From Cryptomeria japonica (lineage: Eukaryota; Streptophyta; Pinopsida; Cupressales; Cupressaceae): DNA of 64,000 nucleotides. The stretch spans positions 817,790,396-817,854,395 of the forward strand of contig NC_081414.1 in assembly GCF_030272615.1 (NCBI RefSeq). The letters are read 5' to 3'. The notes beneath the pieces were generated by a model. That model saw only the letters and a list, made by a program, of their open reading frames with translations. It had not been told where the DNA came from and did no database searches. The translations under genes and the position numbers were made by a program. Below, in pieces: positions 45,978-58,960 of this stretch (its first letter is position 1; every line of letters starts with the position of its first letter).

Positions 45978-48900
45978 TCAATCAAGAAGACCAACAAAAA
46001 CTGATGAAGAAATCAACTTCTCCTGTGGAACTGCCTTCATGAACATATCTGCAGGATTCTCACTTGTGTGAATCTTCTCAAGCCGTAACTGGCCCTCCTC
46101 CAAAACAATTTGGATGAAGTGGTACCTGAGCTGAATGTGCTTTGTCCTTGAATGAAAAGTAGAGTTCTTTGCAAGATGAATGGCACTCTGGCTATCAATA
46201 TACAATGGGCTATCCTCCCGTGTCTGACCCAATTCCTCTAGAAAACATTGTAACCAAATCATCTCCTTGTTGGATTTTGTAGTAGAAACATACTCAGCTT
46301 CAGTGGTTGAAAGTGCAACAACCTTTTGCAACCTAGAAATCCAACTGACTACAGTTCCCCCTATAGTAAAAACATACCCTGTAGTACTCCTCCGTGAATC
46401 AATATCACTTGCCAAATCAAAGTCAACAAATCCACTCAAAGCAGAATTAGATCCTTTGAAACTTAATGCCTTAGTAGTAGTTTCTTTCAAATACCAAAGA
46501 ATCCATTTCACAGCATTCCAATGTTCCATATGTGGATTACTCATAAACCTGCTCACAACTCCCACTACATGTGCAATATCTGGCCTTGTGCATACCATTG
46601 CATACATCAGACTGCCAATAGCTGATGAATATGGGATGTTAGACATTTTATTTACCTCTTCCTGTGCCTTTGGGCACATCTCCTTAGTCAATTTGAAATG
46701 ACTAGCCAAAGGTGTACTAATTGCTTTTGCATCCTACATGTTAAATCTTTTCAACACCTTCTTTATATACTCACTTTGGGACAAATTCAAGGTTCTATTT
46801 TTCTTGTCCCATGTAATCCTCATACCGAGAATTTGTTTAACTGCACCCAAATCCTTCATAGCAAATGACCTGGCTAATTTCTATTTAAGATCATTTATAT
46901 GTTGCATGTTAGACCCAACAACAAGCATGTCATCAACATAAAGCAACAGGATAATATAACTGCCATTATCCAATCTCTTAAAATATACACAATGATCAGA
47001 ATGACATCTATGATAACCATGTTTAGCCATGAAACTATCAAATTTTAAATACCATTGTCAGGGTGCTTTCTTTAGGCCATACAAGATTTTCTTCAACCTG
47101 CACACCAAGTTCTCCTTACCCTTGACCTCATATCACTATGGTTGCAACATGTAAATTTCCTCCTCCAAATCTCCATGGAGAAAAGCTATTTTGACATCTA
47201 ATTGTTCAAGATGTAAATCATCTATAGCCACAAGACTAAGTACAGTTCTAATTGAAGTCATTTTTACAATGAGAGAAAATATTTCATCATAATCTATACC
47301 CTTTTCTGTGCAAAACCTTTTACCATAAGTTTGGCCTTATATCTATTCTGACCTCCTTCCTCCTCCTTCAGCCTATAAACCCATTTTTTAAGCAAGGCTC
47401 TTTTTTCTACAGGTAAAGGGACTAAGTCCTAGGTCTTATTTTCCATCAAGGAGTCCACCTCCTCTTTCATGCCTAGCTCCCACTATTGTTTGGCATCCAC
47501 CTGCATTGCTTCTTCATATTCTTCGGGTTCACCAGAATCAGTTAATAAAATAGAATAAAAAGAAGGAGAAAAAATTTCAGGGGGTCTACTTAATCTTGTA
47601 GAATGTCTAACACTTGTAGGAGTTTGTGGAACAATTTGTTGTTGTTGAGCATCAGGTACCTGTGGCATTTCATTTTTAGAAATCTCATGCAACACCACAT
47701 ATTCTTGTTTGTCCTATTCATGCTTCTTTTCCTGCATCTATTCTTTATACATGACCTTCTCATTGAATATGACATCTCTACTTCTAATTATTTTCTTATT
47801 TTCAAAATCCCACAATCGATAGCCATATTCATCTATCCCATATCCAATGAAGGTACATTTATGAGATTTAGCATCAAACTTGGTTCTGTTTTCTTTATCA
47901 ACATGCACAAAAGATTCACAACCAGAGGTTTTCAAAAAAGAATAATTTACCTTTTTACCAGTCCATGCCTCCTCTGGAATACCACCATCCAAAGGGGTTG
48001 AAGGTACTCTATTTATCAAATAGACAACAATATGTACAACATCTGCCCAAAAATGTAAGGGCAATCCAACATGCAATCTCATGCTCCTCACACATTTCAT
48101 GATAGTCCTATTCATTCTCTCTGACACACCATTTTCATGTGGAGTTCCTGGAACTATCTTCTACTTTCAAATCTCATTTAAGGAGAATTAATCTTCAAAT
48201 GCTTTGCTACAATACTCACCTCCATTATCCGATCTGAGACACTTCAACTTTTTTCCTGTCTCATTCTCAACCAAAGCTTTCCATTTCTTAAAAGTTTCAA
48301 AAACATCTAATTTTTGTTTTAGGAAATATACCCATGTTTTTTTGGTTGTCATCAATAAAAATAACATAATAACAAGAGCCACCAAGAGATGATACCTGAG
48401 CTGGTTCCCATACATCTGAATGCACAAGCTCTAACTTCTCACTCTTCTTCTCTTTCCCAACCTTGAGAAATATGACTCTTTTTTGTTTACCATAAACATA
48501 GTTTTCACAGAACTCTAAATCAATCTTCTTTAGTCCTAGAAATAGATTTTGGAGTGAAGGATTTTCATCCCTTTCTCACTCATGTGCCCAAGCCTATGGT
48601 GCCACATTATCGAATCTGTTCTTGCAACATATATTATTGTTGTCCCTGCGGTAACTTTATCTATAGTAGCTAAGGTAGAGTAAGTGTTACTAGTACATAG
48701 ATATAATGTGCCTACCTTCACACCTTTAGCTACTACTAATGATCCTTTAGTGACCTTCCAGATACTGTCTGAGAAGGTAACTATGTAACCTTCACTACCC
48801 AGTTGCCCTGCAGAAATTAAATTTCTTCTTAAATTAGGAACATGTCTTACTTCCTATAGAAACCAGTCATTTCCATTTTGCAACTTGATCTTTATCTTTC

Positions 48901-49898
48901 CTTTTCCAACAATTTGACAAGGCTCATCATAACCCAAATATACTTGTCCAAAATCACCTTGAACATAATCTAGAAAATATTTTCTATGGGGTGTAGCATG
49001 AAATGAAGCCCCAGAATCTATTACCCAGGAATCATTAACATTATCCAAACATAAGATTAAATCATCTTGTAAAGTATTACTTGCAATATTAGCTTCCTTA
49101 CTGTCATTTTCATTTTTGTCTCCTTCTTTTTTTTTGAGACCAACAGTCTTTCTTTAGATGACCAGGCTTTCCGCAGGACCAGCAATCTTTCTTACCTCTA
49201 GATTGAGAGCATCCTTTCTTTGACTTCCCTCGTGACTTCTCATTCCAAGGGCCTTTTCCTCTTTCCTTTGATCTTTCTTTGTTCTCCACATTCAAAACAC
49301 TACTTGATGATGTTGAAGTCTCATCTGTGCTTTTCCTTCACATTTCCTCACTTAGGATAACACCAACAGTATCATCAAATATCAAAGTATTTTTACCAAA
49401 GACAGAGTTACATACAACCATAACCAATTTATTCCATCTTTCTGGCAAAGAACATAAAATCAAGACAGCCCTAACCTCTTCTACAAAGGTATTTTTTACT
49501 AAAGACAATTGACTGGTAATTGTATTAAATTCATTTAAGTGCTCTGCTACAGATCCTCCCTCACTCATTTTCAAATTAAGCAAACACTTCATAAGAAATA
49601 CCTTATTCAGAGCCGAGGGTTTCTCATACAACTTAGCCAATGTCGCCATCAAATCTACAGTTGTTTTTTCTTTTGTTACATTGAATGCTATAGAGGGTGC
49701 AAGGCAGAATCAAATGAATCTCAGTGCCTTTCTATCTAAAATGTCCCACTCTTCATCTGACATTGTGGTTGCTTTCTTTGCCTTTCCTTCCAATGACCAC
49801 CACAAATCCTTTTGATACAGGTAATCCTCCATCTACATTTTCCATAACTGATAATTCTGGTTGTTAAACTTTTCAACCTTGAATTTGGAATCCTCCAT
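45978..49898 (-). pseudogene. Copia E gag-pol polyprotein
   Basis: Starts MEDSKFKVEKFNNQNYQLWK (49898) with a TAG two codons later at a former CAG. In order: UBN2 gag (LMATLAKLYEKPSALNKVFL), zinc knuckle CWSCGKPGHLKKDC, protease SWVIDSGASFHATPH, integrase (MWHHRLGHMSEKGMKIL, CLRSDNGGEYCSKAF, TPHENGVSERMNRTI), RT (LEQLDVKIAFLHGDLEEEIY, CRLKKILYGLKKAP, active site LYVDDMLVVG) and RNase H (DSRRSTTGYVFTIGG, STTEAEYVSTTKSNKE, HIQLRYHFIQIVLEEGQL). Several stops and frameshifts (integrase N-part near 48.5 kb, RT near 47.1-47.4 kb) inactivate it, but all domains remain recognisable. Confidence 0.95.
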
Positions 49899-49944
49899 TG
49901 CTCCCACTCAAATCTGAGAGTCCTGCCAATTTACAGAAAACCTC

Positions 49945-49956
49945 ACTCTAATACCA
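49945..49956 (-). promoter_or_regulatory. Primer binding site of Copia E
   Basis: Element strand tggtattagagt, two bases after the 5' LTR; initiator tRNA-Met type. Confidence 0.85.
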
Positions 49957-49958
49957 AT

Positions 49959-50070
49959 TGTTAGGGTTTCAAGCAAATCTAAAGCAAATATGAACTAACA
50001 ATTATATGCAGATTTAAATACAAAAGATAAAGGAATAAAACAGGACATGAATACCACAAAGATTTAACGT
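49959..50070 (-). repeat. 5' LTR of Copia E, truncated
   Basis: Only the PBS-proximal 112 bp of the 371-bp LTR is present. It ends abruptly at the TSD ggtat, without the TG terminus. Confidence 0.88.
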
Positions 50071-50075
50071 GGTAT
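50071..50075. repeat. Target-site duplication of Copia E (right)
   Basis: ggtat, identical to 45505-45509. Confidence 0.9.
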
Positions 50076-51588
50076 GTCTTTCACCTTCGCAACTATGTAT
50101 AAAGGGCCATCGGGTGATGGTTTCACTAGGGTGAAATGTAATACAAGGATCCTTAGGTGTTTCTACCATGTTGACCAAGTTCAGAGCCATAGAAGTGAAT
50201 TCCTTAGAAGAGAAAGAAGGATGTTCAGTTTCAATCATGTTAGAGGTATGAGAAGGCAAAGGATCAGTGAAAATCTTAAGATTTTGTTTAGGAGGAGCTA
50301 CTGATTTATTTTCCTTATCATTCACACATGCCACAGATATAATATTATTATCAATCAAATCTTGAATCTTACTTCTCAATGCAAAACATTTCCCAGTATC
50401 ATGACTAGGATGACGATGAAATTTACAAAAGGAATTGTTATCAAAATAAGGGGATGCAAGCTTAGAAGGATCAACTAGTTTTATAGGAGGAAGTTTAAGA
50501 ACATTTCTTTGTAACAATTGAGACATAATACTATGTAAAGATTCATTCAAAGAAGTAAATTGTCTTTCTCTTTTGAAAAATTTAGAAATAGGAGGCACAC
50601 TTGTTGTAGCATTCACATTGTTGTTGTTGATTGTATAATTGAACTTGATGAAGCCTTTTCTTGGTTTGAACTTTGCGAACAGTTGTTGAACACTCTCCCC
50701 TTTATCACTTGGAGCCATAGGAGTGGATTTTTCCATTTGACTAATAGGCAGTTGATAATTGTGGAGTGTTGCACACAACTACAAAAAGGAAGTAAACTTA
50801 GACAAAAGAAGCTTTTCCCTAATATCTTTTTGAAAATTAGAAATGAAAATTCTTTGAATATAATTATCAGGTACATGAAAAGAAATTTGAGCACACAAAT
50901 GCTTATATCTACCACTAAAATCAGTCAATTTTTCTTTAACACCTTGTTTACAATGCATTAAATCAATCAAAGTGATTTTAGGACCAATGTTATTTTGAAA
51001 TTGTTGGATGAAAGCATTTGCTAGTTGTTGAAAAGAAGTGATAGAACAAGGCAGCAAAGAGAAATACCATTGTAAAGCCTTATCTCTTAGTGTTCTTGTA
51101 AACAGTTTTGCAAGCAATCTTTGATCATAAGCAAAATCAATACACAATGTTTGAAATGTTTTGATATGTGTAAGAGGATCCCCTTTTCTATTATAGATTT
51201 TTAATTGAGGGACCTCCACATGCTTAGGTGGGAGGACTTTAACAATATCAAGAGAAATTGGGCTCGCAACATCAAAGATGGGCACACTAAACTTGGATTG
51301 ACTCATAGAAGCAATTTGTTGATGTAAGGAAGACATGGTTTGAGAAAGATTGTTAATTGTTTCTTCAGTAAAATAAGTGATGTTAGACATAGTTGATTGA
51401 GAAGGTGGTGTGATGTTATTGAAGGAAGGTATGGATTGAGAATAAGGTGGTGGGACATTATGATAAGTAGGCATAGGGGATGATTGTGTAGGAAATGGGA
51501 CACTTAAAGGAGGAACAAAATTGTTGGATCAATTTCCCCCTTGTGTCACATTGATTGGTTGAAGGATAACAAGAATGCTTATTGAAGA
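50076..51588 (-). pseudogene. Element F gag, main part
   Basis: The minus strand gives VEVPQLKIYNRKGDPLTHIK, LLAKLFTRTLRDKALQWYF, QQLANAFIQQFQNNIG, KQGVKEKLTDFSGRYKHL and IQRIFISNFQKDIREKLLLS: the Retrotrans_gag capsid domain of Gypsy elements. Past a stop at 50779 it continues with MCATLHNYQLPISQMEKS, a zinc-finger-like CKFHRHPSHDTGKC and a Ser-rich stretch before the site of E. TGA near 51530 (GGN*SNNF, Arg expected) and TAG at 50779 interrupt it. The N-terminal part lies beyond Copia G at 58961. Confidence 0.9.
51584..51588. repeat. Target-site duplication of Copia G (left)
   Basis: gaaga, exact copy at 58956-58960. Confidence 0.92.
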
Positions 51589-52107
51589 TGAAAGGAAATA
51601 AAAGAGCAAGGAAAGGAAAAATAATCCAAGAAAGTTTATGATGAAGTAATTGTTACCATGAGAAAAGCAAAGACCTTGGAGCATCACCCAAATGTGAAGA
51701 AGGAGGCACAAGAACTTGTGAAAGGGGAAAAGCAAAGAAAAACCCCTTGTGATATTATGAATGAGGCAATGCCTAAAAATGAGAGAGAGAGAGAGAGAGA
51801 GCAAGAAGCTCTTTACAATATTGTCATTAAGAAGAAATGAGAGAGGAGGCATCTCTTAAATAGAGATGAGGAGAGGAGTTACAAAGTAACTCCCAAATCT
51901 ATGAATGCCACCATTCATAAAATGTGTGTGCCATGTGTCCACATCCTCTTATGGAGGAAATCTAATATTCCTTAATAAAGGAAAATAAAAGAAATGACTT
52001 GTCCTCACACATGTACTAGAGGACAAATTACATGTAGGAATTCCAAAGGAATATCCTAAACTAAATAAAAATAAACCTAAGCTAAGTAAAGATTAAATAT
52101 TCTAACA
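51589..52107 (-). repeat. 3' LTR of Copia G
   Basis: 519 bp; element strand TGTTAGAATATT...CCTTTCA. Contains a (GA)n run at about 51780-51800. Confidence 0.95.
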
Positions 52108-52122
52108 CCCCCCCTTAAGCTT
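52108..52122 (-). promoter_or_regulatory. Polypurine tract of Copia G
   Basis: Element strand agcttaagggggggg-type tract directly before the 3' LTR. It overlaps the end of the pol frame. Confidence 0.88.
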
Positions 52123-55100
52123 TACTTGGGGAGCTTACATCAAACCCTTCAATGGGTTGTAATCCAAGATTTTTACAATGAAATTGGAATTTTTCTTTAC
52201 AAAGTGGCTTGGTCAAAATATCTGCAACTTGGTCTTCCCCCTTGCAATAGAGGAGTGAAACTTGCTTGTCTTCAATTTGTTCTCTAATAAAGTGGTGTTG
52301 GAGAGCAATGTGTTTTGTCCTTGCATGGAAAACTGGATTTTTAGCCAAGGCAATGGCACTTTGGTTGTCACAATACAATGGAGTTGGTTTGTGTTGAGGT
52401 AGACCCAAATCTTCAAGTAGTCTTCTAAGCCACAAGACTTCTTTGGAAGCATTAGTGCATCCTTTGTACTCAGCTTCAGTGGATCCAAGAGAGGTAGATT
52501 GTTGCTTTTTACTATTCCAAGAAATTGCTCCTGAACCAACAAAAAAACAATAACCACAAGTAGATTTCCCATCATTGGGATCTCCACCTAGATCGGAATC
52601 AGTAAAACCTTTTAAAGTAAAATCAGAATTTGCATCATAAAACAAACCTACATTAATTGTTCCTTTAATATATCTTAAAATTCTTTTAGCAACTTTAAAG
52701 TGTGTTTGTTGAGGTTTAGACATGAATCTTGAAACCAAACCAACACTATAAGCAATATCTGGCCTAGTAAGAGTTAAATAATTTAAACTTCCAACTAATT
52801 GTCTATACAAAGTAGGATCAACAAGAGGAGTTTGCATATCAAGCATTAACTTAGTGCCTAATTCAATAGGAATTGAAACATGATGAGCATCATTCATTTT
52901 AAACTTTTCTATGAGATCTTGAGCATATTTACTTTGTGATAAGAAAATTCCTTTAGAGGTTTGCCAAATTTGCATTCCTAAGAAATAATGTAAAAGACCT
53001 AAATCAGTCATTTGAAATTTTTGATTAAGTTGAAACTTAATATCAGAAATCAAAGTATTGGAACTTGAAGTAAGAATCAAATCATCTACATACAAGATAA
53101 TAATTATAATATCATCTTGACTATGTTTAATATACAAGTTAGGATCATTTTTACTTCTAATAAAGCCTTGAGAAAGAAAGAATTCATTAATCTTTGAATA
53201 CCACTCCCTAGGAGATTGCTTTAATCCATAAATTGATTTCTTTAATTTACAAACTAAGTGTGCATTACCTTATTTAATAAAACCAGGAGGTTGAGACATA
53301 TAAATTTCCTCGTGTAAATCACCATTAAGAAAAGCACTTTTAACATCCATTTGGTGAATAGGCCAATTCATTCTAGAAGCTAAAGCAAGCACAAGTTTAA
53401 TTGTAGGCATTTTAGCAATAGGAGCAAAAGTTTCATTATAATCTAAGCCTTCAATTTGAGAAAAACCTCTAGCAACTAATCTAGCTTTAAATTTACTAAC
53501 TTGATTATTAGCATTCAATTTAGTTTTATAAAGCCACTTGCAAGAAACAAGATTTTTACCATGAGGCAAGGGAACTAAATCCCAAGTTTGGTTAGAAATT
53601 AGAGTATCATATTCTTCCTTCATTGCTTTTTGCCAATGTGGTTGATTTTTAGCTTGATCAAATGTTTTAGGATCATTAGAATTCATAATAGTAGTCATTA
53701 AAGCATAATTACAATAATTAACTCTCCTAGCTTGAAGTTTATCCATTCTAGCTAAGTATTCATCACTATCTTGAATTAAAGATTTAAACCATTTAGGTAT
53801 TCTTTTAGAAGTAATGAATTCATCACTAGAAGAGGAGTCATGAGGAGTAGAGTTATTATTATCATCATCACTATCACTAGAAGGAATAGAAAGAGATGCA
53901 TGAGGAGTAGGGTTAAGAGAAGGAGGTTGGTCCTCCACAAGCACAACTTTGGTTTGACCAAGTTCATCATCCTTCACTTTAGAACAATCATGAATGCCCT
54001 TTTCTGCAATACAAACATCTCTTGCAACTTTTACCTTGTTAGTAATAGGATTGTAAACTCTATAACCTTTAGTATTTTCATCATAACCAACAAAAATAAA
54101 AGGAGAAGATTTAGCATCTAATTTTTTCCTTTTCTCCTTAGGTTTGTGAACATAAGCTATGGAACCAAAAATTCTTAAATTCTGCAAATTAGGCTTTCTA
54201 CCAGACCAAGCTTCTTCAGGAGTTTTATCCTTTAAGGCTTTGGTAGGTGTTCTATTAATTAAATATGTTGCACAAGCCATAGCTTCAGCCCAAAACTTGT
54301 AATCCATATTTTTAGCATGCAATAAACATCTAGCCATTTCAACAATTGTCCTATGCTTCCGTTCTGCCACACCATTTTGTTGTGGTGTATAAGGAATGGT
54401 AAGCTCATGTTTAATTCCAAAAGATTTTAAATAAGCATTAAATGCATTATTGACATATTCTCTTCCATTGTCAGTACGAAGAATCTTAATTTTAGAACCA
54501 GATTGCCTTTCTACAAACATATGAAATTCAGTAAAAATATCAAGCACTTGATCCTTACTATGAAGGAAATATATCCATGTTCTTCTGGAAAAATCATCTA
54601 CAAAGGTAAGTGCATACCTTGAACCTTGGATGGAGGGATTCTCCATGGGACCCAAGAGATCACTATGAATGAGGTGCAATTTAGTGTATGCCCTCCAAGA
54701 TTGACCATGAGGAAAGGGTTCCCTATGCATCTTACCACTCATGCAACCATTGCAAACAATTTGAGAAGGAACAATAGTAGGCAATCCATCAACCATATTT
54801 GCTTTTTGCATTAGTGAAATATAATCAGAATTGAGATGGCCAAGTCTTTCATGCCATATAGTAAAATCAACAGTAGTAAGCAAAGAATACTTTGGAGGAG
54901 CAAATTCATAGAACTTGAATAAGTTATCACTATCCATTTTAGCAGTAGCAATAACATGATTAGTGTTTGGATCAATGATATAACATATGCCCCTATAAAA
55001 GTTAATCTTATAATCTTGACAAAGTTTAGGAACTGAAATCAAATTTGATTTTAATTCAGGAACATAAAGAACATCATGTAATTTCCCATTAGGAACATTC

Positions 55101-56248
55101 ACATCACCAATAGCTTCAACTTTACAACTATGATTATTAGCTAATTGAACAGGAATATTAGAAGTATCGGGATGCAAAGATTCAAAACATTCTTTATGAG
55201 AAGTAACATGTTGAGATGCACCAGAATCAATAATCCACTCAAGTGGTTGAGAAACATTATAAGTACATGTAAATGCATGACGAGATGAATTACCATTGTT
55301 ATTACCCTTCTTATAATGAGGTTTATGTTGATTATTTTGATTATTTTGATTCATGGGCTTTTTACCATTTTGTTTCTTAAAACAATTATTAGTAATATGT
55401 CCATCTTTCCCACAATATGTGCAATGGGGTCTTGTTTGAGAATTATTCCTTTGATTATTGTGATTATTATTATGATTATTATTATGAGAATTATTATGAT
55501 AGGATTTAGAATGAGATTGATAATTAGAAGATTTGTGATTGTTATGATGATTATTATTATGATTATGATTATGTTTATTATTATTGGATCTAAAATTATT
55601 ATTATGATTTTGATTTTTAGACATAAAAGCATGTTCACTACTTTTAAGAGTACCAAATTGAATTAATTTAGCTTCCTCTTGACGCAATAAATTATGAAAA
55701 ATATCATATGTTAATTGAGTAGCTAAGCTAGGAATAGCAAGTTGAGCATGAATATTCGTAATAAATTGTTGAAATTGACGAGGAAGACATTTTTTAAGAA
55801 TAAGATGAATTAAACGTAAATCAGCAAGAGTAACTCCTAAACCAGTTAATTGACTATTAACAGAATCAAACTTTAATAAGAATTCATCCATAGTTTTAAA
55901 ATCTGTATACCTTAGATCTTCAAGTTGATCTTGAAGTTGAATTTTTCGGGATTCATTTGAGCTATCATAAGTAGTTTTTAAAATTTCCGAAGCTTCATGC
56001 GCTTTTGTACAATTTCCAATTAAAACATACAAATCAGGAACCATTGAAATACCAATTAAACCAAGTGCTTCCTCATTTTGAGCCTTCCATCTATCTAGGT
56101 CGGCTTGAGGAGCAGATGTAGCGGGTTCAAATGTTTTATCAGTCGCAAAATCCAAAAGGTGTTTGAAACGAAAAATAAACGAGACATGTGTTTTCCAAGA
56201 ATGATAATTGGAACTGTTTAATTTAATTTCTAGAATTAATGTAGACAT
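52115..56248 (-). pseudogene. Copia G gag-pol polyprotein (one in-frame stop)
   Basis: A single frame from MSTLILEIKLNSSNYHSWKT (56248) to VSSPSKA* (52115) with one TAA at 53267-53269 (PPGFIK*GNAHL, where CAA would restore Gln). Domains: UBN2 gag; an Asn/His-rich low-complexity stretch; zinc knuckle CTYCGKDGHITNNC; protease EWIIDSGASQHVTSH; integrase (TIWHERLGHLNSDYISLM, HSDLLGPM, RTDNGREYVNN with Arg in place of the usual Gly, TPQQNGVAERKHR); RT (HQMDVKSAFLNGDLHEEIYM, KLKKSIYGLKQSPREWY, active site LYVDDLILTS); RNase H (SDLGGDPNDGKSTCGYCFF, GSTEAEYKGCTNASKEVLWL, HIALQHHFIREQIEDKQV, ADILTKPL). It is by far the best preserved coding sequence in the window. Confidence 0.96.
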
Positions 56249-56661
56249 GATAGCAAAATAATAGTTTGTAAAAAAAATTACCCCTTTGATTAAAAAGATA
56301 AAAATTAACCTCCTTGATTTAAAAATAAACCAGATTTGAGTAAGAATTATAACAAAAGTTATGTAAAAAAAATGTTATATTCAAATCTTAAATAACAAAT
56401 TTTTTAAAAAATATTTACCAAAGAAAAAAAATTATATTTGAATAACAAATTGAAATTGATTTTTTTTAAAAAAAATTTATTTAAATAAATTGTAAGTCTT
56501 AATAACAAAATAAAACGATTGTATATTAAGAGCTTTATTAAAAACACTTTATTCAAAAAACTTTAATTCATTTAAAATTTTTTAAAAAAACTTTATAACT
56601 AAATGTTTTTTTAACGTTATTAACTATTAAACTTTTTGTTAAAAAATTAATAAACTATCTA

Positions 56662-57618
<957 letters not shown>

Positions 57619-58051
57619 AAACTATCTACCCTTCTTAAGAGACCATAAAAATTAATATTGATGCGCAATTGTTTTGGTCTTCACAATGTGAATTCAAGAC
57701 TTATAGCCAGGAGTTAATTTTTTATTTTATTTAACAATAAACTATAAAATATCTAAAACAACTCAAAATGATAACCACGGTATGGTTGAAAGGGACAATA
57801 GAGTCACAGTCCAATGACTGAAAAACAAAACAGATACAATCATATAGGAAGAACAAATTTAAGTTTGAGTTTAATCCTCAACAAATTTAAGTTTAAATAA
57901 AGATTATCCTTTTTATTTATCAATAACACCTGCAAATAAAGATGTTAGGACTGAATGGCAGATTTAAACAAATTGAATCAAAATAGTTGTAAGCAAGAAA
58001 AAAGGTTAAAATCTGCAAGTGAATCCGAAATGAAGTTTAATGATAAATTAG

Positions 58052-58275
58052 TTTTGGCGGCAAGCCGACCAAATAAATTAAGGAGACTAAGTTTGGTGGT
58101 AAACCTTCCAAACTATGCACACTAAAAAAAATAACTTTGGCGGCAAGCCTTCCAAAGATACAAATTTAAACTAAAAAGGAGGAACTTTGGTGGCAAGCCT
58201 TCCAAAGCCCTTTTTTAATAAAAAAAACTAACTAGAATAGGAGATTAAACCTGCAGGCAAACTTGTTAACAAGTT
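58052..58275. repeat. Array of four short hairpins plus a perfect palindrome in the G leader
   Basis: Units at 58052-58073, 58091-58113, 58135-58157 and 58185-58207 all have the form ctttggNggcaagccttccaaag: a 6-bp stem (CTTTGG/CCAAAG) around a conserved GGCAAGCC-like loop, with the stem matched even where bases changed (gtttgg/ccaaac in unit 2). A perfect 16-bp palindrome aacttgttaacaagtt lies at 58260-58275. In element sense the array starts about 150 nt after the PBS, where packaging and dimerisation signals lie in retroelements. Confidence 0.75.
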
Positions 58276-58421
58276 TGAAAAAAAAATTAAAATCTGAAAC
58301 CAAAACCTGCACAATAGAAAATATTAGAAAAGAACTTCTTCTCCTCTCAATAATGCCTCCAACAAGGTGAACTCCACTGAATGGTAACCTTCATCAATGT
58401 TAACTTAAAACAAGGATTAGA

Positions 58422-58438
58422 AACCTGCTCTGATACCA
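58422..58438 (-). promoter_or_regulatory. Primer binding site of Copia G
   Basis: Element strand tggtatcagagcaggtt directly adjoining the 5' LTR; initiator tRNA-Met type, extended match. Confidence 0.94.
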
Positions 58439-58955
58439 TGAAAGGAAATAAAAGAGCAAGGAAAGGAAAAATAATCCAAGAAAGTTTATGATGAAGTAAT
58501 TGTTACCATGAGAAAAACAAAGGCCTTGGAGCATCACCCAAATGTGAAGAAGGAGGCACAAGAACTTTTGAAAGGGGAAAAGCAAAGAAAAACCCCTTGT
58601 GATATTATGAATGAGGCAATGCCTAAAAATGAGAGAAAGAGAGAGAGAGCAAGAAGCTCTTTACAATATTGTCATTAAGAAGAAATGAGAGAGGAGGCAT
58701 CTCTTAAATAGAGATGAGGAGAGGAGTTACAAAGTAACTCCCAAATCTATGAATTCCACCATTCATAAAATGTGTGTGCCATGTGTCCACATCCTCTTAT
58801 GGAGGAAATCTAATATTCCTTAATAAAGGAAAATAAAAGAAATGACTTGTCCTCACACATGTACTAGAGGACAAATTACATGTAGGAATTCCAAAGGAAT
58901 ATCCTAAACTAAATAAAAATAAACCTAAGCTAAGTAAAGATTAAATATTCTAAAA
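58439..58955 (-). repeat. 5' LTR of Copia G
   Basis: 517 bp; about six substitutions from the 3' LTR, including the terminal ctaaca changed to ctaaaa. Confidence 0.95.
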
Positions 58956-58960
58956 GAAGA
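58956..58960. repeat. Target-site duplication of Copia G (right)
   Basis: gaaga, identical to 51584-51588. Confidence 0.92.

Larger units (their letters stand above)
45510..50070 (-). mobile_element. Copia element E (Tork-like)
   Basis: 4.6-kb minus-strand Copia within the gag-protease region of F. Its 3' LTR is 371 bp (45510-45880). The 5' LTR keeps only 112 bp (49959-50070), yet an exact 5-bp TSD flanks both ends. PBS, PPT and the full gag-protease-integrase-RT-RNase H order are present. The zinc knuckle and RT motifs resemble the TNT1-94/Tork lineage. Confidence 0.92.

Noticed and set aside
45978-49898. Possible pararetrovirus or virus-derived insert
   Set aside because: Domain order (integrase before RT), LTRs, TSD and PBS are those of a Copia retrotransposon; no viral movement or coat protein motifs are seen anywhere in the window.
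55316-55666. Ile/Met-rich plus-strand frames that look like membrane segments
   Set aside because: They mirror the Asn/His-rich linker of the Copia G gag on the minus strand.
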